From Sweltsa coloradensis (Eukaryota > Arthropoda > Insecta > Plecoptera > Chloroperlidae), in contig JAMZAV010002179.1 of the NCBI GenBank assembly GCA_024449915.1, positions 1 to 64,000 on the forward strand: DNA of 64,000 nucleotides, given 5' to 3'. This document shows positions 11,221-22,284 of the stretch, piece by piece. A program made the translations under genes and the position numbers. Within the stretch, counting starts at the first letter, position 1. Every line of letters begins with the position of its first letter. The notes under the pieces were generated by a model. The model was not told the DNA's origin. It did not search any database and worked only from the letters and a program-made list of their open reading frames with translations.

Positions 11221-11330
11221 TATGTTTAACCTTGGTTTTATTGTAGGCGACTATGACACTGTTATGTAAGTACTTTAGACAGAAATTAAAAAAGTGACTA
11301 CACCGTGTTGGCGCAAATCATTGCGTGTTG
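11195..11330 (-). repeat. 3' part of the (TA)n-tailed tRNA-derived SINE
   Basis: The plus strand reads (AT)n, then TTAACCTTGGTTTTATTGTA, then GGCGACTATGACACTGTTAT and AGACAGAAATTAAAAAAGTG. This is the reverse complement of the body of the SINE copies at 16578 and 32280. The tRNA-like head is mostly missing. Confidence 0.6.
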
Positions 11331-11502
11331 TGTGTATATTTGTGCACAGTTTCTAAGACATTGTTAATTAGATTTTTAATGCATTAATGTTCTTGTATCT
11401 TAGAATAAAACTGTGGTTAAAGCCGATTTACGGAATACACGGAATACGGAATACAATTTTCAGGATGAAAAAAAAACATTTTACAAGATCCATATGTGTG
11501 GC

Positions 11503-11862
11503 TCGTTGGTCTTGTTGTTAGCGTATCTGCTTCCAATGCAGAAGGTCCAGGGTTCGATTCCCGCTATAGTCGGTAGTTTTTTAACTTCTGATTTGGACTT
11601 AAGCACATAGTAAATTCAGAGTTGTTCTGGATCGGCCTTGTTGATTCTGGCGTTGGTTCGCGGGTGTTCGCACTGTCCATACCGCTGATTGCTATATTTC
11701 CTATTAAAAATATTGATCTTTGGTTGGTTATCGCTCACTCGTCGATTGCGTCGGGGCCTACAGGGTTGGCTTGGTCGCTTTGATTTAAAGTCCTCCACTG
11801 AAAATCAGTTATAGAACTGAGTGGATAGACTCTAAATACAATTTATTTATTTATTTATTTAT
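11503..11862 (+). repeat. tRNA-derived SINE, copy 1 (Trp-like head)
   Basis: The head reads TTGGTCTTGTTGTTAGCG, an anticodon-arm-like TCTGC/GCAGA stem with loop TTCCAAT (CCA in the anticodon position), and B box GGGTTCGATTCCC. The body contains TCGGCCTTGTTGATTCTGGC and GTCGGGGCCTACAGGGTTGG, and the tail is (ATTT)n. A second copy at 43071-43490 shares head, body and tail order. Compared with it, this copy lacks about 70 bp after the head. The acceptor stem does not close, so this is a retroposon and not a working tRNA gene. Confidence 0.75.
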
Positions 11863-11914
11863 AGAAAAATTGACAACTAACTGTTTGATTACAAAGCAAA
11901 AACACGAGACAGTA

Positions 11915-12362
11915 GGTTCGTTTTTTTGTCCTGCACTTTTCTGCAGTGCTGGTGTAGGGTGTAGATCGGAAAACGTCGACAGTGTAGTAACACTACAGCA
12001 AGACAAAAAAACACTTTGGTGTAGCATCATTTGATCAGTTAAATAATTCTGTACAATTTTGATTTCTATTTACGTTTTTTATGAAATAAGTAATGTATGT
12101 AATATAAAACATGATTATTCCTGGTATAAAGCCTAGAAAAAATGTTGACACAGTTCAAGTTCATTGAACACAGTTCAATTTAAGTTGTCGCTATCTTTTC
12201 ACTGCACTACACCGTACACCCACCTCTAGAGCCGGTGTTACACCGCGGTAAAGTGTAAGTTTACACTGGACAAAATAACGCTGCAGTGTATGTTGCACGG
12301 AGACAGATTGGTACTCTACACCTTGCACCAGCGACGGCAGTGCAAGACAAAAAAAACGAACC
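11915..12362. mobile_element. MITE with TA flanks, 448 bp
   Basis: The ends are GGTTCGTTTTTTTGTCCTGC at the left and its degenerate reverse complement, ending AAAAAAAACGAACC, at the right. TA occurs directly outside both ends (11913-11914, 12363-12364). Inside are further opposed phrases (GTGCTGGTGTAGGGTGTAG against CTACACCTTGCACCAGC). No coding frame. TA flanks suggest a Tc1/mariner-type element. The flanks could also be read as part of a three-base Harbinger duplication. Confidence 0.6.
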
Positions 12363-12365
12363 TAA

Positions 12366-13400
12366 CATTTTTTTTTTCTGGATTGTATTAAATATTAAAT
12401 TATAACAAGTCTAATTTGGGCGCGCTGTTCAAGTCCATTCAACAATACTATATAATACCATTTCAAGTAACGTGTTACCTAGAATGTTTCACCCACCCCC
12501 TCATTCACAAAACCTCCAACCTCCAAAATTGTTGTTAGGTTATTTCGTTTAACTACCCTACTGTTCAATTTAAAAACTTTTTAGAAATGATTTAAATTTT
12601 TTATAATACGTGTACAAAAAATATAGTACCTGAATGCATGCATTACCATTTATTGCACCATAAGGTGGATGTTATTACATAATAATAGGTCCGGTAGGAA
12701 AATCAGGTTAGGTTAGGTTTGGATCCTTGATCAAATGCGGGGAAAAAGATATTCCGTTACATCTGCTACTGGTAGAAGACACAACGAGTCGACGACCTAG
12801 ATAAGCATTTATCTTCCTTATCCATGAAAACAGATTAGATTACTGCAACCCACATGGGTGTGACTGTACAATCTTCTCCTCGAATATATGCAATAATGCA
12901 ATTGCATGATGCAGGTCTGAGTTTCGATATAATTCCTATAGGTTTGATCAGATTGTATTTGAGTTTTAATTTCTTCATGTTTTTTTGTCCATGTATGCAT
13001 TTTATTATTGACTCTTACTTCCAATTGGCGCTCAAGAAAGAACGCGAAAATGTTGTAGTCTTTTGAAATGTGAAAATGTGCGAGCTCTGGTGTGTGTCGG
13101 GCTCGGCGTCACAGCTCGGCCGTGCCCTGTTTCTCCACGTAAGAAGAAACATATAACAAGAGAAGTATTCTCTCCTCTATTCTATTCTCTCACCTAGCAA
13201 TATTAAAAAAAAAAACAGCTATAACTTTAGTTTATCGTGGGTATAAAAATACAGGCATATTGCCTCGCTCACCTCCTTCAAACTCTCCATCTTTCTGACC
13301 CAGTACTGCCCCTGGATCTTTGAATCAGCAACACGTTGTACCTATAGTAAAAAAGTAAATATACATGTATATTACTACAATATATTTACCACAATATTTA
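12366..13400. other. No gene recognised
   Basis: AT-rich DNA without recognisable proteins. Short frames around 12818-13066 have no family resemblance. A short GGTTAGGTTAGG stretch at about 12706 is only two to three units. Confidence 0.5.
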
Positions 13401-13639
13401 CTACAAGATCATGGTGTATACAGGGGTGGATCCAGGACCCCTGCAAGGGAGGGGTGACCGACTAGGCCCAACGCAACGCCGGGGGGTCTGGGGGGCGCGG
13501 TCCCCCAGCTTAGCCCCGCAGTTTTTTTAAATAAAGAAACTTTGTCAAAAACGTGTTTAAATGCGAGAGAAGGAATATTTCAATATTTTTTATTAGATTT
13601 CCCGTACAGTTTAGTATTCTATCATCATGTTGCAGTATT

Positions 13640-13727
13640 GTTATAATCATTATATAGTTGTTCCGAAGCAAGTAAGCAGATTCTGACGTCACCGGCGGGT
13701 GGATTGCAACCAATCAGCGGTCCCCGA
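13640..13727. repeat. Left arm of an inverted repeat that brackets a LINE (right arm 17405-17465)
   Basis: CCGAAGCAAGTAAGCAGATT here matches the reverse complement of ATCTGCTTACTTGCTTCGG at about 17445-17463. The neighbouring GGCGGG and CCAATCAGCG phrases also match in inverted order. The LINE probably inserted into an older DNA element whose two arms survive. Confidence 0.55.
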
Positions 13728-15041
13728 TTTCCTTTCATCTTTCTCCAAAATATTTGAATATATCATGCACGATCGTCTAATATCATTTCTAAATCACCAC
13801 AACATTATCTCCCCTAGTCAACACGGTTTCCTGAAAAACAAATCCACCACCAGTGCAATCTACAGTTTTCTGTCCCCCCTCTATTCTGCTCTCGACAAAG
13901 GCGACCAAGCTGTAGGATTGTTCTACGACATGACCAAGGCTTTCGACAGCATTGATCACAAAATTCTTCTCGACAAACTACATACTTACGGTATCCGTGG
14001 GGTAGCTCTTGATTGGATTTCCTCTTTTTTGTCTGGCCGTACCCAAGTAGTGGAACTCCAAACATCTAATAGTCAATCCGTCACCACAACCCGCTCTAAA
14101 CCTCTGTCAATAGTCTGCGGGGTTCCCCAGGGATCAATTTTGGGACCATTAGCCTACATCCTTTATGTCAACGACCAGTCCGCCTACTTAAAAGAGGGCA
14201 CTCTCACCCAATATGCTGATGACTCCAGCCAACTGCTGACACTACCCAAACTCCAACCCATTCAGGACCTTCCCCCCTTAATAAACAATCAAGTTACGTT
14301 AATGTCATCATACTGCCTCGGCAAACAACTCACCATCTCACGCTCTAAAACTGTGTATCTATACTTTCACACCCCTTATAAGATCCCTACTGCCAGTCCC
14401 CTTGTCCGTCTTGACTCTGATACTATCCCCCGCGCTCACACAGCCCAAAGTCCTAGGCCTTGCACCTAACTGATAATCTAAACTGGTCCATCCATGTAAA
14501 CCACGTTGCCAGCAAAATATTATCTGGCTGCTACTCAATCAGAAAGCTCAAACAAATAGTTCACCCCCACATCCTATTGCTAGTTTACTTTGCACACATT
14601 CACTCTCACTTATCATATGGCCTGCTATTTTGGGGAGCTTCCCCCCATGCAAACAGAATATTCATTCTCCAAAAGAGAGCGGTTCGTATCATAGTTGGTG
14701 TCCCCAGAAGACACTCATGTAGAGAACTTTTCAAGGAACTTGGTATTCTTACTCTAGCATGTACCCTTATCCAATCAGTCGCATTATTCGTTCGCACCAA
14801 CCGTAACCTCTTCCATCTTCTGTGCACTACCATAACACTAGAGCCAACCTTCACATACACAGGCCCTCCCACAATCTGCACCTCTTTGCACAGGCCCTGA
14901 ATATCTAGCTTCCACCCTCTACAATAAGCTCCCTGACCACATCAAAACCTCTCCCACCCTGTCTTCCTTTAAACATATAAGTTGAAATCATATCTTACAG
15001 CAAACAGCTTTTACTCCATCAATGACTACCTCTCCATGTAA
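13720..15041 (+). pseudogene. Non-LTR retrotransposon reverse transcriptase, 5'-truncated and frameshifted (Jockey/CR1-like)
   Basis: The frame opens inside the reverse transcriptase fingers (SSFSKIFEYIMHDRLISFL) and carries QHGFLKNKSTTSA, FYDMTKAFDSIDHKILL, SGRTQVVEL, CGVPQGSILGPLAYILYVND and the catalytic YADD (14212-14223). A frameshift near 14460 moves to the next frame, which has the typical tail LQKRAVRIIVGV, SCRELFKELGILTLA and, after further breaks, LYNKLPDHIKTSPTLSSF, ending with TAA at 15039-15041. The endonuclease domain is missing. Known function: target-primed reverse transcription of its own mRNA. This copy is inactive. Confidence 0.85.
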
Positions 15042-15611
15042 ATATTTGCAGTTAATTCATTTTATCATTATAATATTTACAAATTATCTAGAGTATAACC
15101 ACAAACAAGCACTATAATTTAAAATTTTCAAATGTTCCCTTAGCCGAAATGATGTAACAAACTTCTATATATAATATATGTGCTTACACGCTTGCTTGGA
15201 TTGTGCAGGTATATAAGACACATTCTGCTATACATCCTCCAATTGCTGTTTTCTGTGCCATCAGCAATTCTCATCACAATATCACATCAATATTGCTTTA
15301 TATCCAACTTTTCTTTATTCTATATGAATTCTTAATCTAGTAGGGCATTCTATTATTTTGCATCTACTTTAATCAATCAATCATCACATATCATATATAT
15401 ATATATATAAATATCAATTATATACTATGGACACATTCTACTGTACATCATTGCTGTTTTCTGTGCCATCAGCAATCTTATCACAATATCACATCAAAAA
15501 TTGCTTTATATCCAACGTTTCTTTATTATATATATGAGTTCTTAATCTATAGTAGCGCATGCTATTGTTTTGCATCTACTCTACTTTAACATAAACACTG
15601 TATTTATCATT

Positions 15612-16500
15612 ACTAGGGAAACGCCAAAGTCGTTGTTAGACGAGTGAGTGAGCCATGTGTTGAGTACCCGGTAACATTCCTTTTCTTCCCCCTACCTTAG
15701 GCCTCCCTAGCCTATCATAGGCTACAGTGGAGCATTATGGCCTAAACTATGACCTAAACTTAAATACCCTATTATTTATACGAATATTATAATCAAACTT
15801 AAATGCAAATGTTCCCTCGTACTCAACACATGACTCTCTCACTCGTCTAACAACGACTTGTCGTTTCCCTAGTCGAGTTGGCTAAAGCGCCCTTATAGCC
15901 GAAATGTGGGAGACGTGGGTCAATGGTCGGGAAAGATTTTGTAATTTCTGGATTGTATTTTTTAAATTATTTAACATGTTTTGAAATGCATATAACGCAG
16001 TGTAGTCCATCATCTGTGACAATACTATGGAAAACATAGCCAGTACGAAATACGTGAAAATATTGCAAGGTTTACTCAATCTACGAGCGGAATTTGGGGG
16101 TACCTTGAGTCCTTGACGTCCAACATTCGATTAACCCTGGACACGGCATTTCACAGCCAGGTAAATAACAAACAAAAAATATTATTTCAAAATGAAAACC
16201 ATTGTCGTTAAAATAATTCCTATACATTTCAACGTATTTTTCAGTTTTTTATTTCTTGCAGGTTTGAATCGCAACGGATTGTGCTCATTTTGTTAGCAGT
16301 TCTCAGTTACCTGGTCACGGATGTCTGTTTAAAATTTCAGCTCAGTCTATTTGGCCGTTCGGCCGTTTGGGACCGGATAGACAGACAGACATTTAACATT
16401 TGACATTTAACATTTAACATTTAACATTTAACAGAATTAATCACGACCAAGGCCCGATCGAGTAGCGTTGTAGACTACGTTCGCTGCGCTCACTCGTCTA
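15612..16500 (+). mobile_element. Helentron-like or DINE-like element, copy 1
   Basis: The 5' end is ACTAGGGAAACGCCAAAGTC then GTTGTTAGACGAGTGAG; the 3' end is CGCTGCGCTCACTCGTCTA. The inner phrases TAGACGAGTGAG and CTCACTCGTCTA form subterminal inverted repeats. The first 260 bp also ends in the reverse complement of the 5' terminus (near 15830-15875), so a MITE-like inner unit is embedded. The core has GTTACCTGGTCACGGATGTC, a GGCCGTTCGGCCG palindrome and (TTTAACA)n. A close relative lies at 45645-46500. No protein is encoded. Class assignment is by architecture only. Confidence 0.55.
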
Positions 16501-16577
16501 ATTAATCAATTAATGAATCATCATATATATATATATATATATATATAACAGACCAAAAATTAGATAGTTTTAAATTG

Positions 16578-16718
16578 GTGGCCGCATAGCTCAGTTGGTA
16601 AGAGCATAGCCCGGTAAGCTAAGGTCCCGGTTCAAACCCCGGTGTAGTCACTTTTTTAATTTCTATCTAAAGTACTAACATAACAGCGTCATAGTCGCCT
16701 ACTATAAAGCCAAGGTAA

Positions 16719-16750
<32 letters not shown>
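16578..16750 (+). repeat. tRNA-derived SINE with (TA)n tail
   Basis: The head (16578-16651) has A box TAGCTCAGTTGGTAAGAGC, a TAGC/GCTA anticodon stem, and B box GGTTCAAACCC. The body reads AAAGTACTAACATAACAGCG, then TCATAGTCGCCTACTATAAA, and the tail is (AT)n. Loop base 33 is C where T is expected, and the acceptor stem pairs poorly, so it is unlikely to be a working tRNA. Other copies: 32152-32226 (minus) and 32280-32353 (plus). Confidence 0.7.
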
Positions 16751-16752
<2 letters not shown>

Positions 16753-17001
16753 GAACTAGGTTTTTCGGTTATAATGCCACGTTTATTCACATTAGGCCAA
16801 CGTTTCGATGAAATTTCACTCATCTTCATCAGGGCCAATACAAATTAATATATAAAATATATTAATTTGTATTGGCCCTGATGAATTAATATATTTTATA
16901 TATTAATTTGTATTGGCCCTGATGAAGATGAGTGAAATTTCATCGAAACGTTGGCCTAATGTGAATAAACGTGGCATTATAACCGAAAAACCTAGTTCAT
17001 T
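16750..17001. repeat. Large palindrome with opposed hammerhead-like motifs
   Basis: The left arm begins AATGAACTAGGTTTTTCGGT and is mirrored by the right arm ending at 17001. Each arm carries CTGATGA, then GATGA...TCATC, then GAAACGTT: plus strand 16919-16952, minus strand 16832-16800. This is the order of the hammerhead core (CUGAUGA, stem II, GAAA). On the plus strand ACGTT could pair with AACGT at 16968-16972 as stem III. The base after it is G, which the usual NUH cleavage rule does not allow, so cleavage is doubtful. Confidence 0.6.
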
Positions 17002-17255
17002 AATTCATATCGGCCACGAAAATATCCAAAAACAAATATATATATATATATATATCAATATTATCAATCATCATACATATCAATATGAATATCCATATCA
17101 ATTATCAATTATGCTTTATATCCAACTATTCTTTCTTCTAACACTGTGTATATCATTATATTACTATCACTTTTATTATTAATTATTAACTATAGACTAT
17201 TCACTTTCTCTGCAAAGAGTTAAACTTGTACACTGTATTAGTCTAAGAGAATAAA

Positions 17256-17400
<145 letters not shown>

Positions 17401-17404
17401 AAAA

Positions 17405-17530
17405 AAAAAGTACTGATCGCTCATTGGCCCGCCGAAACCGCGCGCATCTGCTTACTTGCTTCGGAGCCACTTTAGAAGAAAATGAAATCCTTTGAGTATC
17501 AAGGGGCGCCCCTACCGTCCCCCCTGGATA
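17405..17530. repeat. Right arm of the inverted repeat bracketing the LINE
   Basis: Inverted match to 13640-13727 (see that entry). It ends near ACCGTCCCCCCTGG, which resembles the inverse of the left-side CAGGGGTGGATCCAGG at about 13421. An 8-bp duplication could not be confirmed. Confidence 0.45.
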
Positions 17531-17551
17531 AAATTACACATATATAAATTG

Positions 17552-18210
17552 AGATGTTCCCAGTGGCACGATAGCTTATTTTGAAGCATCGCTACGTAAA
17601 GGCGGGGGTCCCGGGTTCGATCCCCGGTCGGGACACATCTTTTCGACTATTGCTCTAAATTCATCCCTGTTCTTACAGCAGGCTCACACAGAAAGTTTAT
17701 AATCTTTCACTACCCCACCTCCAACTCATGGTTGAGTGATTGCCGTAACTGGTGCTCTTATAGTAAATGATTGCAGTATAGAAGTCCACTACTTGTGACA
17801 TCATGTATATAAAATCATAGATACAGTAATTGAGAATGTTTGTGCCCATGTGGCCCAATAGCTTACATCGCTATGTTAAGGCGGAGGACCCGGGTTCGAT
17901 CCCCGGTCTGGACACATCTTTTCGACCATTGCTCTAAATTCATCCCTGTTCTTACAGCAGGCTCACACAGAAAGTTTATAATCTTTCACTACCCCACCTC
18001 CAATTCATGGTTGAGTGATGACTGCCGTAACTGGTGCTGTTATAGTAAATGATTGCAGTATAGAAGTGAAGTCCACTACTTGTGACATCATGTATATAAA
18101 ATCATAGAGACAGTAATTGAGAATGTTTTTGCCCATGTGGCCCAATAGCTTACATCGCTATGTTAAGGCGGAGGACCCGGGTTCGATCCCCGGTCGGGAC
18201 ACATTGCTCT
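17552..18210 (+). repeat. Tandem array of a tRNA-like SINE unit (three copies, unit about 283 bp)
   Basis: Three B boxes with GGTTCGATCCCC lie near 17613, 17893 and 18179, so spacing is about 280 and 286 bp. Each head starts with a TGTGGCCCAATAGCTTAC-like phrase and ends GGTCGGGACACA, and these ends can pair as an acceptor stem. Each full unit continues TCTTTTCGACCATTGCTCTA, CAGCAGGCTCACACAGAAAG and GTCCACTACTTGTGACATCA. The third unit stops soon after its head. Tandem amplification is unusual for a SINE. Confidence 0.75.
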
Positions 18211-19030
18211 TTCTTCATATATAATTATAATTCATCTTTGCGTGCTAGAGCTGCCCAGCGTATATTAATGTAGCATTCAAAGGCCTAAGCTTCTTGGTGG
18301 TCCTTAGATTCCTCAGTGACTTCTTTAGTAAATAATATAAATAATATAAATAAAAATGTAAGGGCATCAACAACTCACCATCACATCCGGTGCCTGAAGA
18401 ATAGGCTATACAACTGAGAAGAATGTTGAGGACTCGCCCTCCTAGACATGCTGATCCAACAAGCCGGCGAAGATGCACCTCACTTCTCCATGCGGACTCT
18501 AGTACGGTTGACTCTGTTCTCCCTGGCTCCTATAAGACCGGGATATTCCAAGCCACTAATCTTATATCAAAAACCGCGAAGTGGATTTTAGATGAACTCG
18601 TCGCCTGGCAAATTCATTGGTCCCGTCCGTAGCAAACTTGCTCAAGAACATTAAACAAGGTTTGGTGTTCAAACAGTTGCGTTCTAAGAAAGCGTCAGTT
18701 TAGTTATTGGTGCGAGGCGACACAGTGCTGAGATCCCTACCGCCAATACACGCATGCGCAAACTGATGCTATTCTTGGAATCTGAAGGTTGAGCTGGCTA
18801 TAAAAGAGGCGTGTTTTATCTGTGTGTTATCTTCTGGGCCTAGACTAGATTGTAGGCAAAATAAATACATTTAAAACATTTATTGAGACACACTCATATA
18901 ACCAAGGAATGAATTGTGGCCCTCTTATCTTGTATTTTATTGCATTTTCTTTTCTTTTCTTTACACTGTAAATATTATGTTACTGTTCGATAATAAAGTA
19001 GTTTTTCGCGTGAAACCTGCTCAGGGGGCA
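18211..19030. other. No gene recognised
   Basis: Mixed-composition DNA with short unrelated frames (for example 18245-18632). No motif was identified. Confidence 0.5.
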
Positions 19031-19034
19031 ATGC

Positions 19035-19200
19035 AGGACCCTCTTAACTAGGTATATTGGAGTTAGGACAATTGTGAAGGGATGTCCGAAGACTCAATTT
19101 GACTGAGGATAACCTCGGGAAAACTTTCAGTCAGGATTGTCGATCTGGACGGGATTTGAATCCGGGACCTCCCGAATCAGAGTCGCGATTCACTGTTAAG
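19035..19200 (-). repeat. tRNA-like SINE fragment
   Basis: On the minus strand CGCGACTCTGATTCGGGAGG leads into a B-box-like GGATTCAAATCC and a body containing CTTCGGACATCCCTTCACAA. The A box is unclear. Confidence 0.4.
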
Positions 19201-19421
19201 TAAGTAAATAAGTAAGTTATAAGTTCCCAATAATAATAATCCCATTGTACCTTCTTAAAAGTACTAATTTTGTTTGTAAAATCAACTCTAATTGCGAGTA
19301 TATTGTAGGCTACCCGTCACAACGAGACATGGATTGTGGCTGGTGATTGGTGCAACATGCAAGGGTAATGTTGAATTAATGCCGTCAATAACTTCTATTA
19401 GTGTGTATTTACATTTAACTA

Positions 19422-19985
19422 ACTAGGAAGCTTCACAAACGCTTATTTTAGTCGCGTTGATGGATGAGCTTTTTAAAGTTTTTAGTTTGCGTGGTGCTTT
19501 TTGAACGCATTGTATAGGTGATTGTTGTCAAGTTTCTATTGTTACTTGTTTATACCGTAAAAAACTTATAATAAAACCTTTATTTCTATGGATTCTGGCT
19601 AACTTTTCAAACTTTTCCTTTCAAAAGGTACTACATCACCATAACCTTAATGTTCATGTAAAATATGAACGTTGTAGCCCCACCCGTTTGGTCAGAATCG
19701 GCCCAAATGTCACGAAAATATCGCACAAACAATCGAAAAAAAATTGTAAAAGTACGATATTCATGAGAAATATTTCTTCTATTGTACCCAAAAACGTGGC
19801 AAGTCTAAGTTCAGAGATTTCGAAGGTCCCCTCCAATTTTCATCAAGTTCGCATATGCCGTTCGCCCGGTAGAGAGCGAACAAACAGACATAAAAAAAAC
19901 AAATCAATAAACACCCGAGCTAAATTTTTTGGGTGGGTCAGTGAAATTGAAGTCTTCGCTTCGCTCAACCAATTAATCCATCATT
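19422..19985 (+). mobile_element. Helentron-like element (GGATGAGC type)
   Basis: The 5' end reads CTAGGAAGCTTCACAAACGC then GTTGATGGATGAGC. The 3' end reads GAAGTCTTCGCTTCGCTCAA followed by CCAATTA. The subterminal phrases TGGATGAGC and GCTCAACCAA are opposed. The core has the module AATATCGCACAAAC, AAAGTACGATATTCATGAGA and TCAGAGATTTCGAAGGTCCC. No coding capacity. Related copies: 27985-28788, 36033-36285, 42024-42782 and 56472-58410. Confidence 0.55.
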
Positions 19986-19994
19986 AGATTAACA

Positions 19995-22284
19995 AGGAAA
20001 ACACCAAAGTCGTTGTTAGAAGAGTCACAGAGCGATTGAGTTATATGTTTGGCACCCGGTAACATTCCATTACCTTCCCTACATAATGACTAGATCCACC
20101 ATTACTGGAATCATAAAAACTTTTACCACAAACTATTATTAAATTGAAACAAAATTTTTATTTTCTTGATCTTGAGTTTTGATAAATTCAAGGGTAATTC
20201 AAAATTTTTACACAAATTGAGCCGAATTTTATTTTATTCTTTTTTTTTTTTTTTTACTGCAAAAAATAAAATGTTTTACAATGTTATTATTTATATCTTT
20301 TTATAAAGTTTTTTTTGCGATCAAAATAATTTTTGATACATTTTTAATAGTAAAATTTAATCAAAATTTTAATCCTAAGCTTTCACAATCAAGGATTTAA
20401 AAAAACATTGCAGTTAATAATCCTTATTGTATTTGGTTAATCGACATAAATTTTTACTCTGATTCTTGATATTACTGTAAAAAATATAAGCAATTAAATT
20501 TATTTTTTTTGTTAGTTAAGGTTCTAAATACCTACCAAAATATAATGCATTTTTACAACTTCTACAGCTACCAAAAACCGTACTTTGGTCATGAAATTCA
20601 AACCATATTGTACCAAATATTAATTTTATACCAATTCAATTAAATAAAAGTAAATTTAAAAATAGCTTAACCAACTCTTTTGATTGGGTTTTAAAAAATG
20701 CTTTCCCATAACTGGTACGGATGTCTTTTTTAAAATCTCAGCGCAATCGGTTTCAGCGTTCGGCGTATCCGGCCCGTACAACATTCAATACACTCACACA
20801 AGAATCATCGAATTGCAGTTTTTCTTGAATTGTAAGACCAGTCGTGCGCCCCCTGTTACAAAAATTATGTTATTTTTTTGGGTCAGCCCGTTTGTAGTAA
20901 CCATAGCCTACCAGAATATATTATATTCAGGCCTTTTCGGGGGGGTCTATTTCTAAGGAGAATGCGGGGGGGCTTATCCCCAATTCCCATAATACATTTT
21001 GGATTGCCCCCCCCCCCCCGAAAAAAATATTTATACAAAACCGGGCTTGTCCCAACCTTGCCTCCTTTTTTTAATTTTGTAAAAAAAAAATATCCCAAGC
21101 AGCAGAAATTGACAGATTACAAAATTATTAATACATTATTTTTAATTTGCGGGACAAGGGTTTGGTAGAATGGGGGGGGAAATTAGATTGATATTTTTTA
21201 TTTCATTTTTAGAAACTTGGCTAAAAAAAAGGACTGAAATGATTGTACAATTTAGGTTTATGATGGAACTGAAATTTTCCCCAAATTATCATCTACACTT
21301 TTTTTTGGAAATTAAAATGTAAATTTATGTAGTCGTATTTTTTTTAATTGACCGTGCATTTTTTAATGTTAGAAGTCACAGTTGGAAAAAAAAAGTTTTT
21401 TTTAAAAGCTAACAAAATTTTTCAAAATAAAAACACAATTTAAATTAAATTCATTTTTTTAATCAAACCAATCTATAAAAACCTTTTTAAAATTTAATCA
21501 ATCATTTACTTTCCCCTCGTTTTTTAATAACAACTGCTTCATTTTTTTAAAAAAAAACTTTAGGGGAACAATAAATTATATTTAATTTAAATTTTAAAAC
21601 TTAAACTGCTCTTAGGGGGGAAAAATTAAGTTTTTTTAATTATGTTGCAAAATTTCGAAAATTTTTTTTTTTCGACGGAGACATTTTTTTACAAAAATAC
21701 AAACATCTGAAAAAACAATAAAATAAAAATAATAAAATTTAGATGAAAAAAAAATTGAAAAGAAGTGTTTTTTTATTTTTGTAAAAGGTAAAAAAAAACA
21801 TTTAAAAACTATCTTTCACTAGTATAATTTATGACCAAGCAAGTTTTTTGAATAAAAGTTTAAGTAATAAATGGTTGTAGGCTAAGTAGAGGTTTGATAG
21901 TAATTGTTTGTTTTTATTTTGATTTGATAGTTTTTTTGATAGGGGGGAAAAAAAGAATTAAAGTGAAAGATGAAAGCTGATGGGCGTAGGATTTTCTTGT
22001 TTGATGGTACGAGTTTTTGCAGCAAAGATGAAAATGCTGTGCGGGGTGTCTGACAATTTTCGGTTTGTGACAGCTGCCATGAATGCCATTATTTCTTTCC
22101 GTTTGAACCAACGGCCTCATGTGAATGATTTTTTCAAAAACACTATAAATAAAAAACTATGCTTAAAAACCAAATATTCATACTACCCAACTATTTAATG
22201 AGCCCCAAGCAGCAGACGTTTTTTAGCCTTTTACAAAAACTGCATGGGTTGAAGCAGTACGCCAGCCGCAGACCCGTCAATTTT
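19995..22284. other. AT-rich region with degenerate Helentron-like pieces
   Basis: 19995-20080 resembles the ACCAAAGTCGTTGTTAGA 5' end. 20700-20790 resembles its CACGGATGTCTG core. The rest has long A and T homopolymers and no coding frame. It may be the left part of the element that holds the satellite array. Confidence 0.4.

Noticed and set aside
12700..12722. Arthropod-type telomeric repeat (TTAGG)n
   Set aside because: Only two to three units here and about two at 8424 in the other sense, which chance explains.
16578..16651. A functional tRNA gene
   Set aside because: A and B boxes are good, but position 33 is C, the acceptor stem is poor and the sequence is embedded in a multi-copy SINE with a (TA)n tail.
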